Below, piece after piece: positions 55,175-64,000 of a stretch of DNA of 64,000 nucleotides. This DNA is from Microvirga flavescens. Lineage in GTDB: Bacteria > Pseudomonadota > Alphaproteobacteria > Rhizobiales > Beijerinckiaceae. A program made the translations under genes and the position numbers. The stretch's first letter is position 1. The number at the start of each line of letters is the position of its first letter. Below the pieces are notes generated by a model. That model ran no database searches. It was not told the DNA's origin and saw only the letters and a list, made by a program, of their open reading frames with translations. The stretch lies in NCBI RefSeq assembly GCF_003290125.1, contig NZ_QMKH01000001.1, positions 124,001 to 188,000 on the forward strand, written 5' to 3'.

Positions 55175-55887
55175 TTCACCGCCATGTCCCCAGAGAGGGA
55201 CCAGATGCCGGTGAGGGGATTGTAGGTCACGCCCTTCTCGTCGGTGACGTTGAACCCGGCGACCGAGAGGGCCGCCGCCAACTCGTCGGGCGTCACGAAC
55301 TTGTCCCAGTCGTGCGTGCCCTTGGGCAGCCAGCGCAGGACATACTCGGCGCCGACGATGGCAAGCGCGAAGGAACGCATGGTCCGGTTGAGGGTCGCCA
55401 TGGCGAGCCCGCCGCCCGGCTTCACCGCCTGGCCGCAGGCAGTCACGAAGGCCTGCACGTCGGCGACGTGCTCCACCACCTCCATTGCGAGCACCATGTC
55501 GAAGGTCTCGCCCCTCGCGACCACGGCCTCCACCGTCTCGTTGCGGTAGTCCACCGGCACGCCCGCGCGCTCCGCATGGAGCTTCGCCACCGCGATGTTG
55601 GTGGGAGCAGGGTCGAGCCCCGTCACCTTCGCCCCGAGGCGGGCCAGCGGCTCGGAGAGCACGCCGCCGCCGCAGCCGACATCGAGGATGGTCAGTCCCT
55701 CGAGCGAGCGGGCGGAGCGCGGGTCGCGCCCGAACCGGCGGCAGGCCTCGTCGCGGATATAGGCCAGCCGCACCGGGTTGAACCGGTGGAGCACCTTCAT
55801 GGGGCCCTTCGGGTCCCACCAGGTTTCGGCGATGCCCTCGAAGCGGGCGACCTCTTGCGGATCGATGGTCGTGGTCTCGTCCGTCAT
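55147..55887 (-). CDS. ubiG: Ubiquinone O-methyltransferase
   Basis: 246 residues, standard. It performs both O-methylations in ubiquinone synthesis. It begins with [35 protein letters not shown], the UbiG hallmark, then SAM motif [19 protein letters not shown]. The C-terminal segment [16 protein letters not shown] and [14 protein letters not shown] is as expected. Divergent from lysC; tail overlaps nhaA. Confidence 0.96.
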   Translation of the reverse strand: MTDETTTIDPQEVARFEGIAETWWDPKGPMKVLHRFNPVRLAYIRDEACRRFGRDPRSARSLEGLTILDVGCGGGVLSEPLARLGAKVTGLDPAPTNIAVAKLHAERAGVPVDYRNETVEAVVARGETFDMVLAMEVVEHVADVQAFVTACGQAVKPGGGLAMATLNRTMRSFALAIVGAEYVLRWLPKGTHDWDKFVTPDELAAALSVAGFNVTDEKGVTYNPLTGIWSLSGDMAVNYMLLAERA

Positions 55888-56028
55888 GGCGAATCCCGTC
55901 TCCTTGTCGCTTGGGGCAAGCTATGCATTTGGCCGCGTTGACACGGCGCTCCCCCGTCGTCATGTATACGCGCCCTTTCGCTTCGCGAAGGGGCAATTTT
56001 CCCTTATCCTCGAACGGCCTCCCCTGCC

Positions 56029-57267
56029 ATGCCCCGTCTCGTCATGAAGTTCGGCGGTACATCCGTCGCCAACGTTGAGCGCATTCGCAACGTGGCGCGG
56101 CACGTCAAACGCGAGGTGGAGGCAGGCTACGACGTCGCCGTCGTGGTTTCGGCCATGTCCGGCAAGACCAACGAGCTCGTCGGCTGGGTGAAGGAGGCTT
56201 CGACCTTCTACGACGCCAGGGAATACGACGCGGTCGTAGCCTCGGGCGAGCAGATCACCTCCGGCCTTCTGGCCGTCGCTCTGCAGGAAATGGGGCTGAA
56301 GGCCCGCTCCTGGCAGGGCTGGCAGATCCCGATCCTGACTTCGGAGGCCCACGGCTCGGCGCGAATCGCCGCCATCGACGGCACCGGCATCATCAAGGGC
56401 TTCGTGGAAAACGGGGAAGTCGCCGTCGTTTCCGGCTTCCAGGGCATGCACCAGCCGACCCAGCGCATCACGACGCTGGGCCGTGGCGGCTCGGACACCA
56501 GCGCGGTCGCCCTCGCGGCGGCCATCCAGGCCGAGCGCTGCGACATCTATACGGACGTGGACGGCGTCTACACCACCGATCCGCGCATCGTGCCGAAGGC
56601 GCGCCGCCTGGATAAGGTTTCCTACGAAGAAATGCTGGAAATGGCGTCGCTTGGCGCCAAGGTGCTGCAGGTGCGCTCGGTCGAGCTCGCCATGATGCAC
56701 CGGGTGCCGACCTACGTGCGCTCCAGCTTCGACGATCCCGCCGACCCGCAGCTCGGCACCCTCATTTGCGACGAGGAAGACATCATGGAACAGCAGGTCG
56801 TCACCGGCATCGCCTATTCCCGCGACGAAGCACAGATTACGCTGCGGAATGTCTCCGACAAGCCGGGCATCGCCGCCTCGATCTTCGTGCCGCTGGCGGA
56901 CGCGAACATCAACGTGGACATGATCATCCAGGTCGTGTCCGACGACACCACCACCACGGACATCACCTTTACCGTCCCCACCGCCGATTACGATCGGGCA
57001 GTGGCGGTTTTGAACCAGCATAAGGCCGAGATCGAGTTCAGGGACCTCCAGGGCGCCACGGACGTGGTGAAGGTCTCCGCCATCGGGGTGGGCATGCGCA
57101 GCCATGCGGGCGTTGCGGCCAAAGCCTTCAAAGCCTTGGCTGACAAGGGCATCAACATCCGGGCCATCACCACCTCGGAAATCAAGTTCTCAGTTCTGAT
57201 CGACTCGGCCTATACGGAGCTTGCAGTCCGCACGCTCCACTCGCTATACGGCCTTGACAAAGCCTGA
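56029..57267 (+). CDS. lysC: Aspartate kinase
   Basis: 412 residues, monofunctional. The kinase motif KFGGTSV is at residues 7-13, and GRGGSDTSAVALAAA and DGVYTTDPRIVPKAR are the ATP/aspartate-binding stretches. Two C-terminal ACT domains (ITLRNVSDKPGIAASIFVPLADANINVDMI and VSAIGVGMRSHAGVAAKAFKALADKGINIR) imply feedback control by lysine and/or threonine. First step of the lysine/threonine/methionine pathway. Precedes ptsP by 93 bases, an order common in this order of bacteria. Confidence 0.96.
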   Translation: MPRLVMKFGGTSVANVERIRNVARHVKREVEAGYDVAVVVSAMSGKTNELVGWVKEASTFYDAREYDAVVASGEQITSGLLAVALQEMGLKARSWQGWQIPILTSEAHGSARIAAIDGTGIIKGFVENGEVAVVSGFQGMHQPTQRITTLGRGGSDTSAVALAAAIQAERCDIYTDVDGVYTTDPRIVPKARRLDKVSYEEMLEMASLGAKVLQVRSVELAMMHRVPTYVRSSFDDPADPQLGTLICDEEDIMEQQVVTGIAYSRDEAQITLRNVSDKPGIAASIFVPLADANINVDMIIQVVSDDTTTTDITFTVPTADYDRAVAVLNQHKAEIEFRDLQGATDVVKVSAIGVGMRSHAGVAAKAFKALADKGINIRAITTSEIKFSVLIDSAYTELAVRTLHSLYGLDKA

Positions 57268-57360
57268 TTGACGGCCGGCCCATGAGGCTGCGACACTTCT
57301 TCATGAAACTGGCGGGGCACGCCCCGTCGGCCTAACCCAAGGACGGGAACAGTTAAGCTC

Positions 57361-59628
57361 ATGCCTAGCGCTCCCGGCGGTCCGCGCCTCCTGCTGCGCC
57401 GCCTCCGCGAGATCATGGCGGAGCCGGTTGGCGCGCAGGACCGCCTCGACAAGATCGTCGTTCTGATTGCCGCAAACATGGTGGCGGAGGTGTGCTCCGT
57501 CTATGTGTTGCGCGGCGACGGCGTTCTTGAGCTTTTCGCCACCGAGGGCCTGAAGCGCGAAGCGGTCCACCTGACCACCATGCGCGCGGGCGAGGGCCTT
57601 GTCGGCCTCATCGCCTCCACCGCGGAGCCCCTCGCCTTATCCGACGCCCAGAGCCACCCCGCCTTCTCCTACAAGCCGGAAACGGGCGAAGAGATCTATC
57701 ACGGCTTCCTCGGCGTGCCGCTTTTGCGCGCCGGCAACACGCTCGGCGTTCTCGTCGTCCAGAACCGGACCTACCGGATCTACACGGAAGAGGAAATCGA
57801 GGCCCTCGAAATCACCGCGATGGTGCTCGCCGAACTCGTCGCGACCGGCGAATTGCAGGCGCTCGCCCCCGTCGAGACCGGCAGCGCCCTTCGCCGCGCG
57901 GTGAGCCAGCGCGGCGTGTCCCTTTCCGACGGCGTCGGCCTCGGCCATGTGGTGCTCCACGAACCCCGTGTGGTGGTGAAGAACCTCATCGCCGAAAACA
58001 TCGACGCCGAGCTGCAGCGCCTCGAAGAGGCCATCGGGGAGGTGCGCGCCTCCATCGACGAACTGATCGAGCGCGGCGATGTCGCCCATCACGGCGAGCA
58101 CCGGGAAGTTCTCGAAACCTTCCGCATGTTCGCTCACGACCAGGGCTGGCTGCGCCGCATGCGCGAGGCCGTGACCTCGGGCCTGACCGCCGAGGCGGCG
58201 GTGGAGCGCGTGCAATCGGACAACCGCGCCAGGATGCTGCGCCAGACCGATCCTTACCTGCGCGAGCGCCTGCACGATCTCGACGACCTCGCCAACCGCA
58301 TGCTGCATCGCCTCGTCGGGCGCGACATGGTGTCGGAGCGGGCATCGCTGCCTGACAACGCAATCCTCGTCGCGCGTTCGATGGGTCCGGCGGCGCTGCT
58401 CGACTATGACCGTTCGCGCCTGCGCGGCCTCGTTCTCGAGGAAGGCGGGCCGACGAGCCATATCGCCATCGTCGCCCGCGCGCTCGGCCTGCCCGCCGTG
58501 GGTGAAGTGGCGAACGCCACCTCCCTCGCCGATCCGGGAGACGCCATCATCGTCGATGGTTCGGTGGGCGATGTGCAGATCCGTCCGACCTCCGATGTGG
58601 AGGCGGCCTATGCCGAAAAGGCGCGCCTGCGCGCCCGCCGGCAGGAGCAGTACCGCAAACTGCGCGATCTGCCGTCCGTCACGAAGGACGACGTGGCGGT
58701 AAAGCTTCAGCTCAATGCGGGTCTTCTCGTCGATCTGCCTCACCTAGAGGAAACCGGCGCCGAAGGCGTCGGGCTCTTCCGCACCGAATTGCAGTTCATG
58801 GTCGCAGAGCGCATGCCGACGGCGAGCGAGCAGCAGGCGCTCTACAGCGCCGCGTTCGCGGAAGCGGGCGATCTGCCGATCACCTTCCGCACGCTCGACA
58901 TCGGCGGCGACAAGATCCTGCCTTACATGCAGTCGATCGAGGAGGAGAACCCCGCCCTCGGCTGGCGCGCCATCCGCATCGGCCTTGATCGTCCGGGCCT
59001 GCTGCGCGTGCAGTTGCGCGCGCTTCTCAAGGCCGCTGCGGGCCGTCCGTTGAAGATCATGTTCCCGATGATCGCGACCTGCGACGAATTCATCCGCGCG
59101 AAGGAGATCGTCGAGCGAGAAAAGGCGCATCTCTCCCGCCACGACCATGTTCTGCCGGCGGATCTCAAGCTCGGCGCGATGCTGGAAGTCCCCTCCCTGC
59201 TGTTCCAGCTTCGCGAGATCTGCGCCGTCGCGGACTTCATCTCGGTCGGCTCGAACGACCTGATGCAGTTCCTGTTCGCCATCGACCGTGAGAACCGGCG
59301 CGTTGCGAACCGCTTCGACCCGCTGAGCGCACCGATGCTGCGCGCCTTGCGGCAAGTGGCGGAAGAGGCTCAGAAGGCGGGCTGCGTCGCGACCGTTTGC
59401 GGCGAGATCGGCGGCCGCCCCCTCGAGGCGATGGCGCTGATCGGCCTCGGCTTCCGCTCGCTGTCCATGTCCCCCGCTTCCATCGGCCCCGTAAAGGCCA
59501 TGCTGCTGGAACTCAACGCCAGCCAGGTCGGCTCCTTCATTCATGAAGAGCTGGAACATGCCGGAAGCGGCGACAGTTTACGGCCGCAGCTCATGCGCTT
59601 CGCCGAAACTCATGGTATTCCGATCTAA
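57361..59628 (+). CDS. ptsP: Phosphoenolpyruvate--protein phosphotransferase, EI-Ntr
   Basis: 755 residues. An N-terminal GAF domain (about 15-160) precedes an enzyme I core. The phosphoryl-accepting His367 is in [17 protein letters not shown]. The PEP-binding barrel ([53 protein letters not shown]) is complete. GAF plus EI identifies PtsP, the start of the nitrogen PTS relay to NPr and EIIA-Ntr, which in rhizobia affects nitrogen, K+ and PHB metabolism; kup and pha genes elsewhere in this window could be indirect targets. Its TAA shares a base with the prfA start. Confidence 0.95.
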   Translation: MPSAPGGPRLLLRRLREIMAEPVGAQDRLDKIVVLIAANMVAEVCSVYVLRGDGVLELFATEGLKREAVHLTTMRAGEGLVGLIASTAEPLALSDAQSHPAFSYKPETGEEIYHGFLGVPLLRAGNTLGVLVVQNRTYRIYTEEEIEALEITAMVLAELVATGELQALAPVETGSALRRAVSQRGVSLSDGVGLGHVVLHEPRVVVKNLIAENIDAELQRLEEAIGEVRASIDELIERGDVAHHGEHREVLETFRMFAHDQGWLRRMREAVTSGLTAEAAVERVQSDNRARMLRQTDPYLRERLHDLDDLANRMLHRLVGRDMVSERASLPDNAILVARSMGPAALLDYDRSRLRGLVLEEGGPTSHIAIVARALGLPAVGEVANATSLADPGDAIIVDGSVGDVQIRPTSDVEAAYAEKARLRARRQEQYRKLRDLPSVTKDDVAVKLQLNAGLLVDLPHLEETGAEGVGLFRTELQFMVAERMPTASEQQALYSAAFAEAGDLPITFRTLDIGGDKILPYMQSIEEENPALGWRAIRIGLDRPGLLRVQLRALLKAAAGRPLKIMFPMIATCDEFIRAKEIVEREKAHLSRHDHVLPADLKLGAMLEVPSLLFQLREICAVADFISVGSNDLMQFLFAIDRENRRVANRFDPLSAPMLRALRQVAEEAQKAGCVATVCGEIGGRPLEAMALIGLGFRSLSMSPASIGPVKAMLLELNASQVGSFIHEELEHAGSGDSLRPQLMRFAETHGIPI

Positions 59629-60713
59629 TGACAATTGCGCCTCCCGCCGACCGCCTCAACGCCATTCTTGCGCGCCATGACATCATCACGGCGACGCTCA
59701 ATGCCGGGCCGGATCCGGACACCTTCGTCGCGCTCTCACGCGAATTATCGGAGCTCGACGGCGTGGTGGAATCGATCCGCGCCTACAAGGGCATGGAAGA
59801 GAACCTAGAAGGTCTCGAAGCGCTCATCACTGATGCGGCGACCGATGCCGAGATGAAGTCGCTCGCCGAAGACGAGCTGCCGCAGGCGCGGGAAGATCTC
59901 GAAAAGGCCGCGCAGAATCTGCGCATCATGCTCCTGCCGAAGGACGAGGCGGACGAGAAAAGCGCGATCCTCGAAGTGCGCGCCGGCACCGGTGGCGACG
60001 AGGCAGCGCTTTTCGCGGGCGATCTTTTCCGCATGTATGCGCGCTATGCCGAGATCAAGGGCTGGAAGGTCGAGGTCCTTTCCGAAAGCGAAGGCACGGC
60101 GGGCGGCTACAAGGAAATCTCCGCCGAGATCAAGGGACGCGGCGTATTCGCACGGCTCAAGTTCGAAAGCGGCGTCCACCGCGTGCAGCGCGTGCCCGAC
60201 ACGGAAACGCAAGGCCGCATTCACACCTCCGCCGCGACTGTCGCCGTGTTGCCGGAAGCGGAGGATGTGGATATCGTCATCAACGATGCGGACCTGAAGA
60301 TCGACACCATGCGCGCACAAGGCGCAGGCGGCCAGCACGTCAACAAGACGGAATCCGCGATCCGCATCACGCATATCCCGAGCGGCACCGTCGTGTTCGT
60401 GCAGGACGAGCGTTCCCAGCACAAGAACCGCGCTCGTGCGATGGCGCTTTTGCGCGCCCGCCTCTACGATGCCGAGCGCACCGCGAAGGATGCCGCCCGC
60501 GCCGCTGACCGCAAGTCGCAGGTCGGCTCCGGCGACCGCTCCGAGCGCATCCGCACCTACAATTTCCCGCAAGGGCGCGTCACCGATCACCGCATCAACC
60601 TGACGCTTTACAAGATCGAAGAGATCATGAGCGGCAACGCGCTCGATGAGGTCATCGACGCGCTCGTCACCGAACATCAGGCCGCGCAGCTTGCCGCGCA
60701 GGATGCGGCGTGA
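59628..60713 (+). CDS. prfA: Peptide chain release factor 1
   Basis: 361 residues, standard. It recognises UAA/UAG; the GGQ motif is at 234-236 in [17 protein letters not shown]. The GGQ glutamine is the site methylated by PrmC, encoded two genes downstream. Start overlaps the ptsP stop by one base; the stop overlaps the fosX start (GTGA). The gene pair lysC...ptsP-prfA is a common arrangement in rhizobia. Confidence 0.97.
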   Translation: MTIAPPADRLNAILARHDIITATLNAGPDPDTFVALSRELSELDGVVESIRAYKGMEENLEGLEALITDAATDAEMKSLAEDELPQAREDLEKAAQNLRIMLLPKDEADEKSAILEVRAGTGGDEAALFAGDLFRMYARYAEIKGWKVEVLSESEGTAGGYKEISAEIKGRGVFARLKFESGVHRVQRVPDTETQGRIHTSAATVAVLPEAEDVDIVINDADLKIDTMRAQGAGGQHVNKTESAIRITHIPSGTVVFVQDERSQHKNRARAMALLRARLYDAERTAKDAARAADRKSQVGSGDRSERIRTYNFPQGRVTDHRINLTLYKIEEIMSGNALDEVIDALVTEHQAAQLAAQDAA

Positions 60714-61123
60714 TCGAGGGCTTGAGCCACATCACCCTGATCACGCGCGATCTCGAGCGCATGAGCGAGATCGTCGAGACAGTATTCGAGGGGCGCGAAA
60801 TCTATTCCTCCGGCGAGGATACGTTTTCGCTCTCACGGGAAAAATTCTTCGACGTCGCGGGCCTGTGGATCGCGATCATGGAAGGCGAAAGCCTGCCCTC
60901 GCAGACTTACAACCACATCGCCTTCAAGATCGACGCCGCTTCGATTGACGATTATCGCGTGCGGATCGAGCGCCTCGGCCTCGCCGTCCGCGAGTCACGC
61001 CCGCGCGTCGATGGCGAGGGCCGCTCGCTCTATTTCTACGACGACGACAACCACCTGTTCGAGTTGCACACGGGCACGCTCGGGGAGCGTCTGAATCGCT
61101 ACCGGCAGGGGCCTTCGGCATGA
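60710..61123 (+). CDS. fosX: FosX-type fosfomycin hydrolase (VOC superfamily)
   Basis: 137 residues from GTG 60710, overlapping the prfA stop by four bases. The sequence is very like Listeria FosX through its whole length: [73 protein letters not shown]. Expected metal ligands His7, His69 and Glu118, and the FosX-specific general base Glu44, are all at the right numbers. FosX adds water to fosfomycin using Mn2+. Its position inside prfA-prmC, coupled to both neighbours, points to a long-resident gene, perhaps with another natural substrate. Confidence 0.92.
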   Translation: MIEGLSHITLITRDLERMSEIVETVFEGREIYSSGEDTFSLSREKFFDVAGLWIAIMEGESLPSQTYNHIAFKIDAASIDDYRVRIERLGLAVRESRPRVDGEGRSLYFYDDDNHLFELHTGTLGERLNRYRQGPSA

Positions 61124-61965
61124 CGCGCGCGCGAGCCCTGCAGGATCTGCGTAAGCGCTTGGGCGAGGCCGGGTTCGAAACCGCCTCCCTTGATGCACGG
61201 CTACTGCTCCTCGGCGCATTGGGAATTTCCGCGACCGAACTGACGCTCAGGCCGGAGCAGCTACTGACGGACGATGAAGAGAACCTCCTTCGCGCTTACG
61301 CCAGCCGTCGCCTCGCGCATGAACCAGTGGCGCGGATTTTGGGGGAGCGGGAGTTCTGGGGCCTGCCTTTCAGGCTCTCCCCCGAGACTCTCGTACCCCG
61401 GCCAGACACGGAAACCGTGGTCGAAACGGCGCTCCGGCTTTTGCCCGACAGGCGAGCTTTCCTGAAAATCGCCGATTTCGGCACCGGCTCGGGCTGCCTA
61501 CTGGTCGCGTTGCTGCACGAATTGCCGAACGCCTTCGGCCTTGGGGTTGACCGGTCCCCCGGCGCGCTGCGCACCGCCCGTGAGAATGCCTGGCGGAACA
61601 GAGTCGGCGCGCGGGCGCGGTTCGTCGCCTCCGACTGGGCCTCGGCCATCGCGGGGCGGTTCGACCTCATCGTCTCGAACCCGCCCTACATCGCCTCTTC
61701 CGTGATTCCCGGCCTCGACGAGGAGGTGCGGGAGCACGATCCACTCCTTGCCCTCGATGGCGGGGCGGACGGGCTCGACGCCTACCGGGTCCTGCTGAGG
61801 GAGGCGGAGCGGCTTCTTTCTCCCGGCGGGCTCCTCGTCTTCGAAATCGGCTACGACCAGGGCGATTCGCTGAAAGCCCTTACCGGGGGCCGCGCCCTCG
61901 AATTTCTTGAACTCGTCCCCGATCTCGCGGGCAATCCCCGCTGCGCCGCCCTGAAACGGACATGA
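61120..61965 (+). CDS. prmC: Release factor N5-glutamine methyltransferase
   Basis: 281 residues. SAM motif DFGTGSGCLLVAL begins at 119, and the catalytic NPPY is at 187-190 (VSNPPYIAS), which binds the target glutamine. The N-terminal helical domain (~1-80) ends with EPVARILGEREFWGLPF. It methylates the GGQ glutamine of RF1/RF2. Starts in the ATGA overlap with fosX; hence ptsP-prfA-fosX-prmC are tightly packed. Confidence 0.95.
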   Translation: MTRARALQDLRKRLGEAGFETASLDARLLLLGALGISATELTLRPEQLLTDDEENLLRAYASRRLAHEPVARILGEREFWGLPFRLSPETLVPRPDTETVVETALRLLPDRRAFLKIADFGTGSGCLLVALLHELPNAFGLGVDRSPGALRTARENAWRNRVGARARFVASDWASAIAGRFDLIVSNPPYIASSVIPGLDEEVREHDPLLALDGGADGLDAYRVLLREAERLLSPGGLLVFEIGYDQGDSLKALTGGRALEFLELVPDLAGNPRCAALKRT

Positions 61966-62323
61966 TCGCGGGGGATAAAAGCTCATCCACGAAGAGAGCA
62001 AGATCAGAAAAAGCACTTGTTGGACCGGGAGGAACCCGCTAGATTCGGGTTCAGAGATCGTCCTCGGTCCGAACAAATCGGCGAAAACCCATTTAGGACG
62101 CACGCCGGCAGACCAAACGATATCAATCGCGCAGGCAGGGGCTTTTGAACGGCCAGGCGCGATCATTTGAACCCGACACTGAAGGACGGCCAGGCTTCTT
62201 GAAGAACGCCGGAGCTGAACGTCAGACGGCTCGCCACGCGAACGGTGTGCTACCGCCCCTTCGCTGAAGGACAGGCTTTGAATCGCGCGGGCTCTAGAAA
62301 CCAACGAGGGTCGTAGACCAATC
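61966..62323 (+). promoter_or_regulatory. 358-base leader region before the DUF4167 gene
   Basis: No gene seen. It has a nested hairpin at 62022-62070: outer arms GGACCG / CGGTCC and inner arms GAACCCG / CGGGTTC. Beyond it the sequence is less ordered, with several GC-rich short arms. The gene's ATG at 62324 has no strong ribosome site, so the leader may shape its expression. Confidence 0.45.
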
Positions 62324-63256
62324 ATGAGACCAGGACAGAACAGGCGTATGCGCGGCCGTAACCGTAACGGCAACAAGGGCCCCAATCCCTTGACGCGGAG
62401 CTACGAGTCGAACGGTCCGGACGTGAAGATCCGGGGTACCGCCCAGCATATCGCGGAGAAGTACAGCCAGCTCGCGCGCGACGCGCAGGCCAGCGGCGAC
62501 CCGGTGGCGGCGGAGAACTATCACCAGCACGCCGAGCACTATTACCGCATCATCGCCGCCGCTCAGGAGCAATTGCGCGAGCAATACGGCTATCAGGGCC
62601 GCTTCGACGAGGAAGGCGACGAGGAAGGCGCCGGCCAGGGCGAGCGCCCCGGTTTCGGTGGGGAGGATGTCGACCTCGCCGGCCAGCCGCAGCCCTACGA
62701 GCAGCGCCCCGAGGGCGAGCGCTTCGAGCGCCCCGAGCGCCAGCCGCGCTTCGATCGCGGCGAGCGCCAGGAGCGGGGAGAGCGGGGTGAGCGCGAAGGA
62801 CGACGCGAGCGTTTCCCGCGCGAACGCGGTCCACGTCAGGATTTCCAGCGTGACGACCAGCCGCGCCAAGATCGCCCTGAGCGCCAGGATCGCCCCGAGC
62901 GGGGTGAGCGCCCTGAGCGTCAAGAGCGCTCCGAACGTCAGGAGCGTTTCGAGCGCCAGGATCGCCCGGAACGCCAGGATCGTCCGGAGCGTGGCGAACG
63001 CAGCGACTTCCGCCGCGACCGTCGCCGTCAGGACGAGGGCGAGGCCGCGGATGCCGGCAACCTGCCCGCATTCCTGACCAACCCGGTCCGCGCGCCGATC
63101 ACGGTCGAGGGCGAAAAGGCAGCACCGGTCCAGGAAAATCTTAACCTGAACGATGAGGGCGACGATGCGCGCCCGCGCCGCCGTCGCCGCGTCCGCAAGG
63201 ATCTCGATGAAGGCCGGACGGACGGTCCCGATTTCGCCGCCGAGGGCGCCGAATAA
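62324..63256 (+). CDS. DUF4167 domain protein with Arg/Glu-rich repeat tail
   Basis: 310 residues. Residues 1-90 are the DUF4167 domain: MRPGQNRRMRGRNRNGNKGPNP, then YESNGPDVKIRGTA, HIAEKYSQLARDAQASGDPVAAENYHQHAEHYYRII. Residues ~100-250 are low complexity, built from ERPERQDR-like units, and the end is acidic then basic (RPRRRRRVRKD). The charge and RG/RN-rich head suggest nucleic-acid binding, but this is inference. DUF4167 is typical of Hyphomicrobiales. It lies 358 bases downstream of prmC and ends in a terminator. Confidence 0.87.
   Translation: MRPGQNRRMRGRNRNGNKGPNPLTRSYESNGPDVKIRGTAQHIAEKYSQLARDAQASGDPVAAENYHQHAEHYYRIIAAAQEQLREQYGYQGRFDEEGDEEGAGQGERPGFGGEDVDLAGQPQPYEQRPEGERFERPERQPRFDRGERQERGERGEREGRRERFPRERGPRQDFQRDDQPRQDRPERQDRPERGERPERQERSERQERFERQDRPERQDRPERGERSDFRRDRRRQDEGEAADAGNLPAFLTNPVRAPITVEGEKAAPVQENLNLNDEGDDARPRRRRRVRKDLDEGRTDGPDFAAEGAE
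62690..63030 (+). repeat. Low-complexity direct repeats within the DUF4167 gene
   Basis: Tandem, imperfect units around CGCCAGGATCGCCC and GAGCGTCAGGAGCG, coding for PERQDR/ERQERSE steps. Unit lengths are multiples of three, so copy-number change would keep the frame. Confidence 0.7.
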
Positions 63257-63280
63257 GCGGATAAAGCGAATATCGATCCG

Positions 63281-63308
63281 AAAAGGAGGGCCTTTGCCCT
63301 CCTTTTTT
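63281..63308 (+). terminator. Terminator of the DUF4167 gene
   Basis: Stem AAAAGGAGGGC / GCCCTCCTTTT with a CTTT loop and a run of six Ts. It also lies beyond the stop of the convergent MOSC gene (63323), and the A-run on its left side would serve as a T-run on the minus strand. Confidence 0.85.
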
Positions 63309-63322
63309 ATTGGCTCGGGAGT

Positions 63323-64000
63323 TTATTGGCCCAAAGGCAGGCTCTCCTGCTCCGCCGTGAAGGTGGCCCCCTCTTCCAGCTCGCCGCCGTCGAGGATTTC
63401 GGCATAGATGCCGCAATCGAAATGGCCATAGGCCTGCATCAGGCTTTTTGGAATGGCGAGATCGCGGAGGCCGGTCGCCGGGTCCACATTGGTGGCGGCG
63501 CAACGCTCGATTCGCTTTGTCACCCGCAGCCGAACACCGGAGGGTGCTGTCAGGACCTGCCCGACGAGGTCGAACTCCGCCCAAGGCTCGAGCCCCTCCA
63601 CATGGAGATTGCCGCGAAAGCGCAAGGGATCGACCGGCGCATTAACCACCTTCTCCAGCGCCCGCACGCTCGCCAGATTGATGAGCGAGACGAACCCTCG
63701 CCGCGAATCGGTGAAGCGGAACCCGTCGGGGCTCGCCAGCACCTTGGGCGAACCACGCAACTCGTCGTGCATGAAGCGCCCGAAAAATGCCTCGATGGCG
63801 GCCCGCCCCTCGCTCGTCGTCAGATCACCCCGCGCGACCTCCCGCCCGCCTTCTTCAATGACGAGGGTCGCCGTCTCATCGAGATAGCGTGTCCTCAGCC
63901 GGGCGAGGCTCTCGTTGCGCATGAGCATCAGGAACTTGATCTTGGGCTGATGCTCCGGCTTTGCCGGATCGAAGCCCGAAGGGCCGTTTTCGATGGCATA
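63323..64000 (-). CDS. MOSC domain-containing protein, 5' end outside window
   Basis: The frame is open to the edge (first visible residues YAIENGPSGFDPAKPEHQPKIKF), so the N-terminus is missing. What is seen is the end of the MOSC N-terminal barrel followed by the MOSC domain: DPLRFRGNLHVEGLEPWAEFDLVGQVL, then IERCAATNVDPATGLRD, with the cysteine of RCAATNVDP at the cofactor-binding position. MOSC proteins handle molybdenum cofactor sulfur or use Moco (mARC/YcbX type). Convergent with the DUF4167 gene. Confidence 0.88.
   Translation of the reverse strand, partial: YAIENGPSGFDPAKPEHQPKIKFLMLMRNESLARLRTRYLDETATLVIEEGGREVARGDLTTSEGRAAIEAFFGRFMHDELRGSPKVLASPDGFRFTDSRRGFVSLINLASVRALEKVVNAPVDPLRFRGNLHVEGLEPWAEFDLVGQVLTAPSGVRLRVTKRIERCAATNVDPATGLRDLAIPKSLMQAYGHFDCGIYAEILDGGELEEGATFTAEQESLPLGQ

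Noticed and set aside
62022-62070. tRNA- or known-ncRNA-like structure in the DUF4167 leader
   Set aside because: Only two nested stems; no TPsiC-type loop, cloverleaf or CCA end. Reported only as a structured leader.

Overview
The window is GC-rich, densely packed chromosomal DNA from an alphaproteobacterium of the order Hyphomicrobiales (Rhizobiales). The main grounds are lineage-typical genes (a DUF4167 protein, a DUF1178 protein, PhaR-phaAB, a PtsP/EI-Ntr homologue downstream of lysC), the prfA...prmC order, and two RIME-like palindromic intergenic repeats of the kind common in rhizobial genomes. A Methylobacteriaceae/Beijerinckiaceae-like host is my best guess but is not proven. I see no rRNA or tRNA gene, CRISPR array, insertion sequence or prophage.

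Layout. 1-3.7 kb: end of an imelysin gene, a DUF1513 protein (both of iron-uptake type), a DUF4239 membrane protein and a PfkB sugar kinase. 3.8-6.2 kb: prfC, then a gene-poor stretch that appears to hold a free-standing 14-codon Cys/His leader-type ORF, then a small membrane protein. 6.5-13.5 kb (minus strand): a trehalose/glucose cluster, otsA-otsB-GH15-glk, followed by an AspA/AstE-like gene; otsA carries a membrane-anchored sensor-like N-terminus. 13.8-16.9 kb: a type I secretion ABC transporter and adaptor with no visible substrate. 17.5-21.3 kb: glycosyltransferase, methyltransferase, zur-like regulator, ispG. 21.5-26.6 kb: kup, two GNATs, ispA, mtgA, rpmF. 26.8-31.4 kb: a degenerate PAS-GGDEF-EAL protein, phaR and divergent phaA-phaB.

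31.5-39.3 kb: EamA transporter, GNAT, gloB, RIME-like repeats, methyltransferase, accA, ddl, a YafK/DpaA-like lipoprotein and a NUDIX hydrolase. 39.4-46 kb: secA, a secreted parvulin, argJ and mutT. The argJ-mutT pair is interrupted by two inverted, AT-richer genes for small secreted Ig-like proteins. 46-51 kb: EamA transporter, DUF427, a NDUFAF5-like methyltransferase, comF-grxC-nitrilase-DUF1178. 51-53.2 kb: a periplasmic module of Tat phosphoesterase, two cupredoxins and a DUF4142 protein. 53.4-64 kb: phosphoesterase, nhaA, ubiG, lysC-ptsP-prfA-fosX-prmC, a DUF4167 protein with Arg-rich repeats behind a 358-base leader, and the end of a MOSC-domain gene.

Most of this is conserved housekeeping sequence. 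The points that deserve a second look are the orphan leader-peptide transcript, the sensor-fused trehalose-6-phosphate synthase within a complete make-and-degrade trehalose operon, the inserted secreted pair with its operator-like inverted repeat, the copper/DUF4142 periplasmic module, FosX coupled between prfA and prmC, and the catalytically degenerate EAL protein beside the PHA genes.
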